Below are positions 45,881 to 54,320 of a DNA stretch of 64,000 nucleotides, piece by piece. The number at the start of each line of letters is the position of its first letter. Position 1 is the first letter of the stretch. The notes below the pieces were generated by a model that made no database searches, had not been told where the DNA came from, and worked only from the letters and a program-made list of their open reading frames with translations. The stretch comes from Blautia sp. Marseille-P3087 (GTDB lineage Bacteria > Bacillota > Clostridia > Lachnospirales > Lachnospiraceae): positions 915,257-979,256 of the forward strand of contig NZ_LT635539.1 of the NCBI RefSeq assembly GCF_900120195.1, in the 5' to 3' direction. A program made the translations under genes and the position numbers.

Positions 45881-45958
45881 TTCGTGAGGTTTAAAAGTTT
45901 TGCCGTCATTGCTACCAAATTTTCACATGCATTTTTGTATACTTTTCTGTGATTTTCT

Positions 45959-46351
45959 TTATTTTACCAATTCAAAGAAATCTGTCAGATCATCCGTCTC
46001 ACACTCACCTTTTTCCATCCAGAAATCTGCCATTTGCCGGCACCCAACGTTTTTGCCGCATTTATCATGTTTCGGTCTACACCGGATACCGTATCGCATA
46101 CCTACCGGAAGTGCTACGATCACAGACCAGATCCAGCCTACTAAAACTCTGGCTGTGGATTCCCAGCAGTTTGCCCACAGCGAACCGTCTTTCGCCATCT
46201 CTATGATTTTCTTTACTACTTCTGTAGGACTTGGCAAAAACAAATCGCTGATCAGTCCCCCGTAAGTTGCTATGCACCAGAATCCAATGATCAGTGCAAA
46301 ACATATTCCTGATAAAATCTTTCCGTTATCTCTTACTGTCTTTTTCTTCAT
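45959..46351 (-). pseudogene. Remnant of SsuC/TauC-type ABC permease with unrelated tail
   Basis: 130 residues. The first ~85 match the N-terminal helix and loop of sulfonate/nitrate ABC permeases (SDLFLPSPTEVVKKIIEMA, ESTARVLVGWIWSVIVALPVGM). After that the frame changes to a Cys-rich, hydrophilic sequence (CRPKHDKCGKNVGCRQMADFW) and stops; the membrane core and EAA loop are missing. No ATPase or binding protein is near. Most likely a decayed gene fused by deletion to foreign sequence. Confidence 0.78.
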
Positions 46352-46464
46352 GTCTGCATTCTTTTCTTTTTCGTTCTACCACGCTACCGTGTTGTAGCAG
46401 TGATATGTCAACCTATATTTTCTCAAAAAGCAAGGATTTTTTTCAACGTAAAACATTTTTCCAG

Positions 46465-46524
46465 AAAAAAAGAACCATCCATGAGTACGGTTTCTTTAAA
46501 TAATCCGTACTCTGAATGATTCTT
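46465..46524 (-). terminator. Long-stem terminator of the class II aldolase gene
   Basis: About 20 bp of stem (46524-46505 with 46490-46470, G-U pairs and one bulge; GAGTACGG/CCGTACTC perfect near the loop), 14-nt loop, then U6-7 read leftward. Confidence 0.85.
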
Positions 46525-46584
46525 TATTTTTTCTGCTTATATTATATATCCGTCTGAAACACTCTTATGAGATTTTTCAGATCA

Positions 46585-47673
46585 TTATTTCTTACTGCGG
46601 TATGCTTCTGCTTCCCAGTGTGTAATAAAATATGTAATCTCATCTGTCATCTGCAGTGGACCACCAAAACTTTCCGCATATACGGCAAGCTTAATGGCAT
46701 CTTTTACCAGAAGCTGTGCCTTCGCTGCTTTCTCCTTATCGTCTTCCATGATAAATGCACCTATACCCTGTACAAGGATCAGACGTGGCTCTTTGTCATT
46801 CTCTTTCATAAATGCGTCCAGCACTTCTTTTGCCTGATCAATATTTTCTACAAATAACGGATATGGTCCGCAATATACAATGTGATCCGGTGTAAATGGT
46901 TTCAGAAGCGGTGCTGCTGATGTTTTATCTTTTACAAAATTATCAGCTTCTGCAGCCGGTACAACTTCTACTACATGTCCGAGTAACTGAGAAAGCTTCT
47001 GTGCCGCCTGCTCTTTTTCCGGTGTAACAGCATCACTTACATCGGCTGTTCTCTTAACCTGTTTTTCTAATTTACTGATCACACTATCAAATAACACACC
47101 AATTTCTTCTACTGTATTTGCTGCAACAAAAATTCCGTGATTCTGAAGCAGAAGTATCTGAACATCTTTTCCGTATTTCTCTTTATATGCATTCATTTTT
47201 TCGAAGCAAAGACGTGCAAGTGTATAGCCTGGTTTGCAAATATCGATCCAGAGCACTTCCCTACCAAGAAGTTCTTCGCAAAGCGCCTGCGCACCTTTTC
47301 CACAGGTCAGTCCATTAATAAGGGTCGGATGAACATGCAGTACGTAAGTATATGCAAATAAATTGTGAAGCAGTGCTTCTACGCTTGGACGCTTTGTTTT
47401 GTCATCGTCCGTTACAGCTGCCATTACATCTGCAAGATATGCAGCTTCACGTTCAACATCGTTTTTCGGATATTCCGTCTTCATGATTTCGTTCAGGCGT
47501 GCTCTGTCCATTTTGACAAATCCTTCTGCCTTAATTGTGGCAAGCTGTGTGCCGGAACCTTTTACATAAAGTGCAGTATCGTTTTTGACGGAGGTGTTAC
47601 CACCGCCTGCCAGCACATAAGCCGGGTTACTTCCGTATGTGTTTGACATTTTTACTAAAGTTGAAAGATCCAT
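46585..47673 (-). CDS. Class II aldolase/adducin family protein (rhamnulose-phosphate aldolase-like)
   Basis: 362 residues. GGGNTSVK near 24, metal ligands HVHP near 113, and LLQNHG near 170 identify a zinc class II aldolase. The C-terminal ~110 residues resemble the aldolase half of the RhaD/RhaE-type proteins but without the dehydrogenase half. It probably cleaves a deoxyketose phosphate to DHAP and an aldehyde; no sugar kinase or isomerase is next to it. GAGGAGGAAT precedes ATG and a strong terminator follows. Confidence 0.88.
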   Translation of the reverse strand: MDLSTLVKMSNTYGSNPAYVLAGGGNTSVKNDTALYVKGSGTQLATIKAEGFVKMDRARLNEIMKTEYPKNDVEREAAYLADVMAAVTDDDKTKRPSVEALLHNLFAYTYVLHVHPTLINGLTCGKGAQALCEELLGREVLWIDICKPGYTLARLCFEKMNAYKEKYGKDVQILLLQNHGIFVAANTVEEIGVLFDSVISKLEKQVKRTADVSDAVTPEKEQAAQKLSQLLGHVVEVVPAAEADNFVKDKTSAAPLLKPFTPDHIVYCGPYPLFVENIDQAKEVLDAFMKENDKEPRLILVQGIGAFIMEDDKEKAAKAQLLVKDAIKLAVYAESFGGPLQMTDEITYFITHWEAEAYRSKK

Positions 47674-47806
47674 AAGTCTAATTCCTCCTCATTTGTCGTT
47701 ATGTAGTTTTCCACTTCTCATTGTACACGATATCAAACGATTTAGCTATGTAAATTTCATTATTTGATATCTGTAATCTAAAATAGATTCTTTGTCTCTC
47801 ATTTTC

Positions 47807-49495
47807 TCACGTCAGCAGCTCGAACGTATGATACAGATCCAGTCTTCCATAACCCCATTCCGGATTAGGGTAGATCAGATTCAGATCGCGGACTGCGCCT
47901 CTGCTCAGATAATTTTTTACGCTGTTTCCGGTAAAGTAGGGCTCGTTTTCCCGAATCAGTGACCATTCAAATAAAAGCGCCGCCATTCCTGCTGTCTGAG
48001 CTGCCGCAAGGCTGGTTCCTGTTGCGGGGGCAAATTCTGCACCAGCTCCGATCGAAGCCGTCAGGATATCCACTCCGGGCGCTGCAAAATCCGGTTTTAC
48101 CACATTTTCTGTATTATATCCGCGGCTTGCCTGCACATACAGGCTGTTGTCCCGGTACTGATATGCCGTAACGGTCATCGCATCCGCCGCATCCCCCGGT
48201 GATGTAACCGTATACTCTGGCGAGGGTTCCAGAAAATATGTATCATCCGAAATCATTCCACGTACTGGAAGCCACATGTGAAATCGGCTTTCCCCGGGTA
48301 TTCTCTCTCCCACCAGAAACTTCCATATACCGACAGCCGGATGCAGAAACCGAATAAAAATCAGTGTATTTCCCGTACGCCGCTCAATCGGCACATAATT
48401 CACCAACACTTTTGTCTCGACAAATACAAAATACAGTTCCTGTGTGCTGTTTTTTAAAGAAGTGCTGATCGATAACTGTTCTCCTGTCGGCGACTGGATC
48501 GTCATAGAATAAAAATTAGGAGAGTCTCCCCAGAATTCCAACATAAATCCTCGAGTACTCTCCTTTTCGCCCACACGCAGTTCTATTGTATCTTTAATAT
48601 TCGCTGCGCTCAGTGTCTTCATATAATGGTGTCTTGCTGTGCCTTCGTTTCCGGCAGGCACTGAAACAGCATTCTGACTGAATGCCGCAATACTGTTGAT
48701 ATATTCATTCAGTGGTCCCTCTCCCTGATGCGCGCCCATACTGCTGCCGAGTCCAATACAGATTGACAGCGGTTTCTGATTTTCTGCCGCCACACGCAGG
48801 ACATACGCAATCGCAAGCATGATATCATCTTCCTGATAAATATCCGCCTCCTGCGGAAGAAGATATAAATCACGCAGATACCGCTTTGCCTGTTTTAGTT
48901 TGACAACTACAAGTTCCGCCTCCGGGGCAGCGCCGGAAAAGCCTTCTTTTTCGATACTGTAACCTGCCGCCGTGGCAGCTACTTCCGTTCCGTGCCCGCT
49001 TTTATCCATTGATGGAACCACTTCCCACGGATTTTCTGCCGAAAGAGCCTGCTCAATCTCCCCTCGGTTAAACTCTCTTCCAAACGGAATCCTCTCCGTC
49101 AGGCCACTTTCCAGTTCCTGATCCCAGATACTCAGAATTTTACTGGTCATTCCCCTGTGAAATGCCGGATGCAGATAATCAATTCCGGAATCAATTATTG
49201 CCACCAGTGTTCCGCTGCCCTTAAGCTTCAGATATGGATGCCCATGAAGTCTTGTTACCCCTGACGCGCTCAGCGCACCAGTATCCATATATGTATAGCA
49301 TCTTGGAATAGACGAATAAGAATAACTGTTTAATGCCAGTTCCGGGATTTCCTGTATCGGTACATATAATACCCCAAACAGGTCATTGATGATCTGAAAT
49401 CTCTCATCCGGCTGATATTCCGGTACTCCCTCTATATTCTGCTTATAACGGATAATAAAATTTTCGTATTGCTGATTCTGTGCCGGTATGCTCAT
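47807..49495 (-). CDS. S8 family peptidase, CspB-like subtilase
   Basis: 562 residues with an N-terminal prodomain-like part, no signal peptide and the Csp jelly-roll insert between His and Ser. All three catalytic motifs are intact: Asp in AIIDSGIDYLHP, His in SGHGTEVAATAAG, Ser in GTSLAAAQTAG. Csp subtilases of Clostridia activate spore cortex lysis during germination, yet no SleC-type gene is nearby and some Lachnospiraceae Csp relatives have other roles. An isolated gene; end 11 bp from no other CDS on this strand, Lgt lies 76 bp upstream. Confidence 0.9.
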   Translation of the reverse strand: MSIPAQNQQYENFIIRYKQNIEGVPEYQPDERFQIINDLFGVLYVPIQEIPELALNSYSYSSIPRCYTYMDTGALSASGVTRLHGHPYLKLKGSGTLVAIIDSGIDYLHPAFHRGMTSKILSIWDQELESGLTERIPFGREFNRGEIEQALSAENPWEVVPSMDKSGHGTEVAATAAGYSIEKEGFSGAAPEAELVVVKLKQAKRYLRDLYLLPQEADIYQEDDIMLAIAYVLRVAAENQKPLSICIGLGSSMGAHQGEGPLNEYINSIAAFSQNAVSVPAGNEGTARHHYMKTLSAANIKDTIELRVGEKESTRGFMLEFWGDSPNFYSMTIQSPTGEQLSISTSLKNSTQELYFVFVETKVLVNYVPIERRTGNTLIFIRFLHPAVGIWKFLVGERIPGESRFHMWLPVRGMISDDTYFLEPSPEYTVTSPGDAADAMTVTAYQYRDNSLYVQASRGYNTENVVKPDFAAPGVDILTASIGAGAEFAPATGTSLAAAQTAGMAALLFEWSLIRENEPYFTGNSVKNYLSRGAVRDLNLIYPNPEWGYGRLDLYHTFELLT

Positions 49496-49570
49496 CTTCT
49501 CTGCCCCGGTTCTTCTGCTCTTTCCTTACAGCCTATGCAAAAATTTCCTCTTTATGAATCCGTTAAAACC

Positions 49571-50329
49571 TTATGCATTTTTCTTTTTTGTACGTGTAAT
49601 CAGAATCGCAATTCCTGCCGCCAGAATAAACAGGCTGATAAACTGTGAAGTCGATAGGCTTCCCACACTTCCACGGATCAAATCTCCACGGAAAAATTCC
49701 AGCACAAATCTTCCGATACTGTAAAAAATCAGGTAAAAAGCCGCAACCTGTCCGTCTGCCTTTTTACGTCTTGCAATATACAAAAGAATACCAAAATGCA
49801 GGAAATCAAGAATACTTGAATAAAGCTGTGTCGGAATCAGAGCCACATGATTCGGTGCAAAGTCAGAATTCTGGAAAGTGACGGATATAATACTGTCTGT
49901 TTCTCTTCCGTAACAGCATCCTGCCAGAAAACATCCAATTCTTCCAAAGCCCTGTGCCAGTGCTACGGACGGCATCACAAGGTCAAAATATTTCCAGAAA
50001 TATGCTTTTTTGATCCGGCAATACATCCAGCCTGCCAGAATACCACCGATAATTCCGCCATATACCACAAATCCATCTGCCAGCGTGTCAAAGAAAAATC
50101 CCGGATCTTCTGCAATGCTTTTCCATTCTGTGATCCAGAACAGAAGCTTTGCAAAGAGAAGACCACCCATCAGGCACCAGAGAACAAGTGAAAACACATG
50201 CTCACTGTCCAGATTTTGTTTCTTAGCTCTGTATTCTGTAACGATCCATGCTGCCAGCACACCTGTCGCGATCATAAAGCCATAACCATAAACAGTCAGC
50301 GGTCCGATCGTAAAAAGTTCATTTTTCAT
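49571..50329 (-). CDS. lgt: Prolipoprotein diacylglyceryl transferase
   Basis: 252 residues, seven helices. The Lgt-type GRIGCFLAGCCYGRETD signature is at about residues 130-146; catalytic His/Arg sites fit the family. It adds diacylglyceryl to the lipobox cysteine of prolipoproteins, including several surface lipoproteins in this window. The start overlaps the arginase-like gene by 4 bp. Confidence 0.92.
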   Translation of the reverse strand: MKNELFTIGPLTVYGYGFMIATGVLAAWIVTEYRAKKQNLDSEHVFSLVLWCLMGGLLFAKLLFWITEWKSIAEDPGFFFDTLADGFVVYGGIIGGILAGWMYCRIKKAYFWKYFDLVMPSVALAQGFGRIGCFLAGCCYGRETDSIISVTFQNSDFAPNHVALIPTQLYSSILDFLHFGILLYIARRKKADGQVAAFYLIFYSIGRFVLEFFRGDLIRGSVGSLSTSQFISLFILAAGIAILITRTKKKNA

Positions 50330-51159
50330 TCCGAGCCCATCCTTTCAGATGATTTTTGCATTTTCTCCCACAGTCTCAAAATTGCCTCATTCGCGTGATC
50401 ATTCAAAAAATCCTCGCTGCAGGAATCCATATCACACTCACCGCAGACATCCATTCCAAGTATATTCTGTCGCTCCAGTACAAGCTCAAGAAAGCTCATA
50501 AGTTCCGAAAGGTGCATATCCCCCTGGCTCCATGTAGTCGAAGCATCTCCTTTACAAAGAACATCCTTGTCCACCGAAACATACAGTGGCAGATCTTCAG
50601 ATAGATTATTAAAGAAACCCTCTTTCTCCTCTGTCGTCATCGTACTTAGTTTCTCTCGGGATAAAAAAAGGACTTTTTGCTGCAAATCCGGCTCAACCTG
50701 TGTATAAGCTTCTTCATCCGGACCAACAAGAATCACTTCCTGCAGAAGTGGAAGTTCCTCCAGTGATGCCGCAATCCATCCGCCACAGGACAAAAGCCCG
50801 CCAAATGCCGGTGGCTGCATATCTGTATGATTGTCAAAAACAAGCAGGCGAAATGGTATCTGCAGTTTTTCCAGCCATAAACGTGTCATATAGTGATAGT
50901 TTCCAGAATCAATGAAATGAAGCCCCTTTCCTGTAAAAGCCTGAATTTCCTTTCGTATCCGGTCAGACGCCTCAGCGTCACAATAGCAGTTACAGCCGGA
51001 CAGATCACTTAATTCTGTCCAGGATATTTCTTCTTCTGCATAATTCTTATAAAAGTTCTGATTTTTATAAATCCCGGAGAAATTCGTTATGACTGTTTCT
51101 TTAAAATCAATTGTCTGCGTTATTCTGTTATTTTTGTTTTTCTCTGTATTTTTCATCAT
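50326..51159 (-). CDS. Arginase/agmatinase superfamily protein
   Basis: 277 residues, ureohydrolase fold. Metal motif FDNHTDMQ near 128 and SVDKDVL near 213 supply the Mn ligands; GNYHYM near 105 gives the His. The third canonical motif is partly changed, so arginase, agmatinase or formiminoglutamase activity cannot be chosen. Translationally coupled to lgt by ATGA overlap, an unexplained pairing. Confidence 0.85.
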   Translation of the reverse strand: MMKNTEKNKNNRITQTIDFKETVITNFSGIYKNQNFYKNYAEEEISWTELSDLSGCNCYCDAEASDRIRKEIQAFTGKGLHFIDSGNYHYMTRLWLEKLQIPFRLLVFDNHTDMQPPAFGGLLSCGGWIAASLEELPLLQEVILVGPDEEAYTQVEPDLQQKVLFLSREKLSTMTTEEKEGFFNNLSEDLPLYVSVDKDVLCKGDASTTWSQGDMHLSELMSFLELVLERQNILGMDVCGECDMDSCSEDFLNDHANEAILRLWEKMQKSSERMGSE

Positions 51160-51224
51160 GACGCTATCTTAACATGAAAAGTTACTGCGAACAAGTCTGT
51201 CAGTACACATATATCCTGTATGTC

Positions 51225-51258
51225 AAAAAAAGGAACCGGTGCCGGGCACCGATTCCTT
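51225..51258 (-). terminator. Intrinsic terminator of the FBA gene
   Basis: AAGGAATCGGTGC / GCACCGGTTCCTT 13-bp stem (one mismatch) with short loop, then U7 reading left (51231-51225). Confidence 0.92.
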
Positions 51259-51289
51259 ATGATTCTCCCTAACGGGTATTATGCAATTC

Positions 51290-52153
51290 TCAGGCTTTTC
51301 CAACAGAACCGAAAAGTTCCATTTTTTCTTTAACAGTAGCTTTGATTGCTTCTGTTCCAGGAGCAAGAAGTTTACGTGGGTCAAATCCTTTACCCTGCTG
51401 ATCTTTGCCTTCTTCGATGTATTTACGTGTAGCTGCTGCGAAGGAAAGCTGGCACTCAGTATTAACGTTAATTTTAGATACACCAAGATCGATTGCTTTC
51501 TTAATCATATCTGCCGGGATACCTGTACCACCATGAAGTACAAGTGGCATATCTCCTGTAAGCTGCTGGATAGCATCCAGAGTTTCGAAACTTAAGCCTT
51601 TCCAGTTTGCAGGATATTTACCATGGATGTTACCGATACCTGCTGCAAGGAAATCAATACCAAGATCTGCAACCATCTTGCATTCCTGAGGATCTGCGCA
51701 TTCACCCATGCCTACAACACCGTCTTCTTCACCACCAATGGAACCAACTTCTGCTTCCAGAGACATTCCATGCTCAGCAACGATCTTAACCAGTTCTTTT
51801 GTTTTTGCTACGTTCTCTTCGATCGGATAATGGGAACCATCAAACATGATAGATGTGAAACCTGCTTCTACGCATTTCAGGCATCCTTCATAGCTGCCGT
51901 GATCAAGGTGAAGTGCAACCGGAACAGTGATGTTCAGTTCTTCCAGCATACCTTTAACCATACCAACAACTGTTTTGTAACCTGTCATGTATTTTCCTGC
52001 ACCTTCGGATACACCAAGGATAACCGGGGAGTTGAGTTCCTGTGCGGTAAGCAGGATTGCTTTTGTCCACTCAAGGTTGTTAATGTTGAACTGACCAACT
52101 GCATAATGACCAGCTTTTGCTTTTTTCAACATTTCTGAAGCGTTTACTAACAT
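51290..52153 (-). CDS. fba: Class II fructose-bisphosphate aldolase
   Basis: 287 residues, complete zinc aldolase barrel. HLDHGSYEGC binds zinc, EAEVGSIGGEEDGV and LHGGTGIPADM bind substrate. Cleaves fructose-1,6-bisphosphate in glycolysis. AGGAGGAATTTATC precedes ATG. Own promoter and terminator: a monocistronic, probably strongly expressed gene. Confidence 0.96.
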   Translation of the reverse strand: MLVNASEMLKKAKAGHYAVGQFNINNLEWTKAILLTAQELNSPVILGVSEGAGKYMTGYKTVVGMVKGMLEELNITVPVALHLDHGSYEGCLKCVEAGFTSIMFDGSHYPIEENVAKTKELVKIVAEHGMSLEAEVGSIGGEEDGVVGMGECADPQECKMVADLGIDFLAAGIGNIHGKYPANWKGLSFETLDAIQQLTGDMPLVLHGGTGIPADMIKKAIDLGVSKINVNTECQLSFAAATRKYIEEGKDQQGKGFDPRKLLAPGTEAIKATVKEKMELFGSVGKA

Positions 52154-52197
52154 GATAAATTCCTCCTAATCTTTTTGGGCAATATTACCAGACCCAA

Positions 52198-52226
52198 ATT
52201 ATATGTTTAGTTTAACAGATTAAGTC
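52198..52226 (-). promoter_or_regulatory. Promoter of fba with overlapping palindrome
   Basis: -10 TATAAT (52203-52198), 17-bp spacer, weak -35 GACTTA. AACAGA TTAAG TCTGTT (52214-52230) is a palindrome that spans the spacer and -35 region and could be an operator. Confidence 0.6.
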
Positions 52227-52278
52227 TGTTTCGTCTACCTTATTTATATAAAAAAAACTGTATACATTGTGATTTATT

Positions 52279-53061
52279 TCACGAACCCGTACTTCTGTGA
52301 TATTCTGATGTAAGATGATTGAGAATATCGTCCATATTTTGAGAATTCACTTTTGCCCTCTGAATCTGGGAAAATTCTTTTTTTCTATTCTGCACGGCAG
52401 TCAGTATTTCTTCTTCCACTCCCAGCGTCTTTGCCATATTTTTGTATTCTTCCTCACTGTATGACATGGAAAAAGCCGTCAGATACGTTTCCAGTGCTTC
52501 TGTACTCCGGCCTCCCTCATATGCCCGGCGGAAACACTCTATTGCTTTATCCATCTGGAAAAGATAACTGTATGCACAGCCAAGGTTATGATAAATACAT
52601 TCTGTCAGACCTTCCCGTATCTCTTCGAGATCTTTTCTGTCAAGTAACTTCTGGTAAACCTGAATCGCATGAACATACATTTTATTTTCCATCAGAGCAT
52701 CACCTTTGCATTTTTCACGCATCGCCGGTGTTTCTTTATCAAATTTCTGCAAACGAGTATTCAATACTTTCAGTTCTTCATAGGTCAGATAATTGATTTC
52801 CTTAAATACCGGATAGACAAGATCCTCGGCACTTGCAAATTTTCCCATTTTCGGACGCAGCTTTGCTGCAAGTGCAGGAAGTTTCAATTCCTCTTGAATC
52901 CAGTTGCACAGTCCTTCATTAAGGATTGTCTGATCGATCAGATAAAGATTGTGGTCAAGATAATAACACAATTCTTCCAGCGAATAAATATTCATGCTGA
53001 TATTTTCTATAAAGTAAGGTGCCTCTGCCCTTTCGGTCTGACACAGTATATATCCGCTCAC
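52279..53061 (-). CDS. Tetratricopeptide-like protein of the DUF5717/DUF5716 operon
   Basis: 260 residues from a GTG at 53061 (AGGAGGGG in front, 4-bp overlap with the upstream stop); the longer open frame is rejected. N-terminal part unrecognised (YSLEELCYYLDHNLYLID, typical of Lachnospiraceae partners); residues ~130-215 contain TPR-like helices (ALMENKMYVHAIQVYQKLL, LFQMDKAIECFRRAY). No signal or membrane helix. Probably a scaffold for the ATPase encoded before it. Confidence 0.85.
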   Translation of the reverse strand: MSGYILCQTERAEAPYFIENISMNIYSLEELCYYLDHNLYLIDQTILNEGLCNWIQEELKLPALAAKLRPKMGKFASAEDLVYPVFKEINYLTYEELKVLNTRLQKFDKETPAMREKCKGDALMENKMYVHAIQVYQKLLDRKDLEEIREGLTECIYHNLGCAYSYLFQMDKAIECFRRAYEGGRSTEALETYLTAFSMSYSEEEYKNMAKTLGVEEEILTAVQNRKKEFSQIQRAKVNSQNMDDILNHLTSEYHRSTGS

Positions 53062-54320
53062 GCAATCCCCTCCTGCCATCTGGTCGTTTCTTTCCATTCT
53101 TTCCCTGAAGCCGGAAACATCTCTCCAAATCCAAGGTCTTTCACTGTGATACAGCATTCTTCTGCTGATATATATCGAAGTGATATGCTGAGACGTGTCG
53201 TTCTGTTGGGGCGCTGCGGCAGTCCCGGAAGTTTCATCACAATATGCCTTCTTTCGGATTCACGCATATGTTCCACTACAAATACCAGTTCATCGGTATC
53301 ATCCAGAATCAGTTCGATATCCGCACTGCTTTCATACCAGTTTCTTCCAGCTTCAATCAATGGATAATAAGTCGGCGCACCCATAACACGCATCTCCATT
53401 CCCACACTCGTAAGAACAAGCGAACGGCTCATATATCGATAATCCCGAAGCCTGTGTGTAATAAAACGTTCTGCCCCGGCTGCACATGCCCCTCTGGCAA
53501 ACAGATTGTTTCCATAAAATACCTTACGTTTCTGATAGCAGAGAAGTTTGACTGACTTCTTTGCCCATTCCTGATCAAATCCATCTCCGTTTATCTGAAT
53601 ACTGGAGTAAAGCTCTTTACTCAGTGTATTCTGCACAAAAGCATAAAAATCTGCATCTCTCTGCGTCATATCTTCACTGAGATCTGTCTCCACCGGTGTT
53701 TCCAGCATAACAGGAACCGGTTTGTTTCCGCCATTCATAACCATTCTGCGGAATGTCACATGTCGGTCATGGAAACTGTACCAGCCAACGCTCCTGTTCC
53801 ATGTTTCCATTTTCTGTGTCATCACGTAATAATAGAAGCTTTCCTCGTAATCCTGAAGAATACAGTGTTCTTTCGGGATCCCCAGAAATCCGCATGCTTT
53901 CTGCAGATTATCCACTTGTACAGCATCCAGCGTTTCCATAGAAATTACCAGTGCACGGATGTTTTTTTCCACATCGGCAACGCCGAGAAGTTTCATCATC
54001 CCGCGAATATAGTATGCCAGCAGCTCCCACGGTTCCTTTTGTTCTTCCGCTACAATGATTCTCTCTCTGCTCTTTGAAACCGCATAGAGATCACTGACCA
54101 GAAATCCGCCTTTTTCTCTGGCAAAGTACTCTGCTTCCAGACCAACGCAATAATCCTTCTGCTCCAGTCGCCTGCAGAGACTGGTTGGCATCTCAAACTG
54201 ACTGCTGCCCACCTTTACCGGAAGTGAGCGCGGTTCATCTGCCTTACGGTCATAGTAACAGATCTGGGAATATTCTTTTCCAAAATCAATTCCGATTATC
54301 AAATCTTTTGTCTCGTTCAT
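53058..54320 (-). CDS. DUF5716 actin/Hsp70-fold ATPase-like protein
   Basis: 420 residues. IIGIDFGKEYSQICYY (residues 8-23) is a phosphate-1 loop of the actin/Hsp70/FGGY fold; LVISMETLDAVQ and DYEESFYYYV near 145-190 follow, and the C-terminal half is beta-rich with an unknown interaction domain. Middle gene of three, coupled by 4-bp overlaps on both sides. Function unknown; the fold suggests nucleotide-driven conformational change on a large partner. Confidence 0.88.
   Translation of the reverse strand: MNETKDLIIGIDFGKEYSQICYYDRKADEPRSLPVKVGSSQFEMPTSLCRRLEQKDYCVGLEAEYFAREKGGFLVSDLYAVSKSRERIIVAEEQKEPWELLAYYIRGMMKLLGVADVEKNIRALVISMETLDAVQVDNLQKACGFLGIPKEHCILQDYEESFYYYVMTQKMETWNRSVGWYSFHDRHVTFRRMVMNGGNKPVPVMLETPVETDLSEDMTQRDADFYAFVQNTLSKELYSSIQINGDGFDQEWAKKSVKLLCYQKRKVFYGNNLFARGACAAGAERFITHRLRDYRYMSRSLVLTSVGMEMRVMGAPTYYPLIEAGRNWYESSADIELILDDTDELVFVVEHMRESERRHIVMKLPGLPQRPNRTTRLSISLRYISAEECCITVKDLGFGEMFPASGKEWKETTRWQEGIA

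Noticed and set aside
53062-53157. Longer start of TPR-like gene
   Set aside because: Would overlap DUF5716 by 100 bp; GTG at 53061 has AGGAGGGG and a coupled 4-bp overlap.
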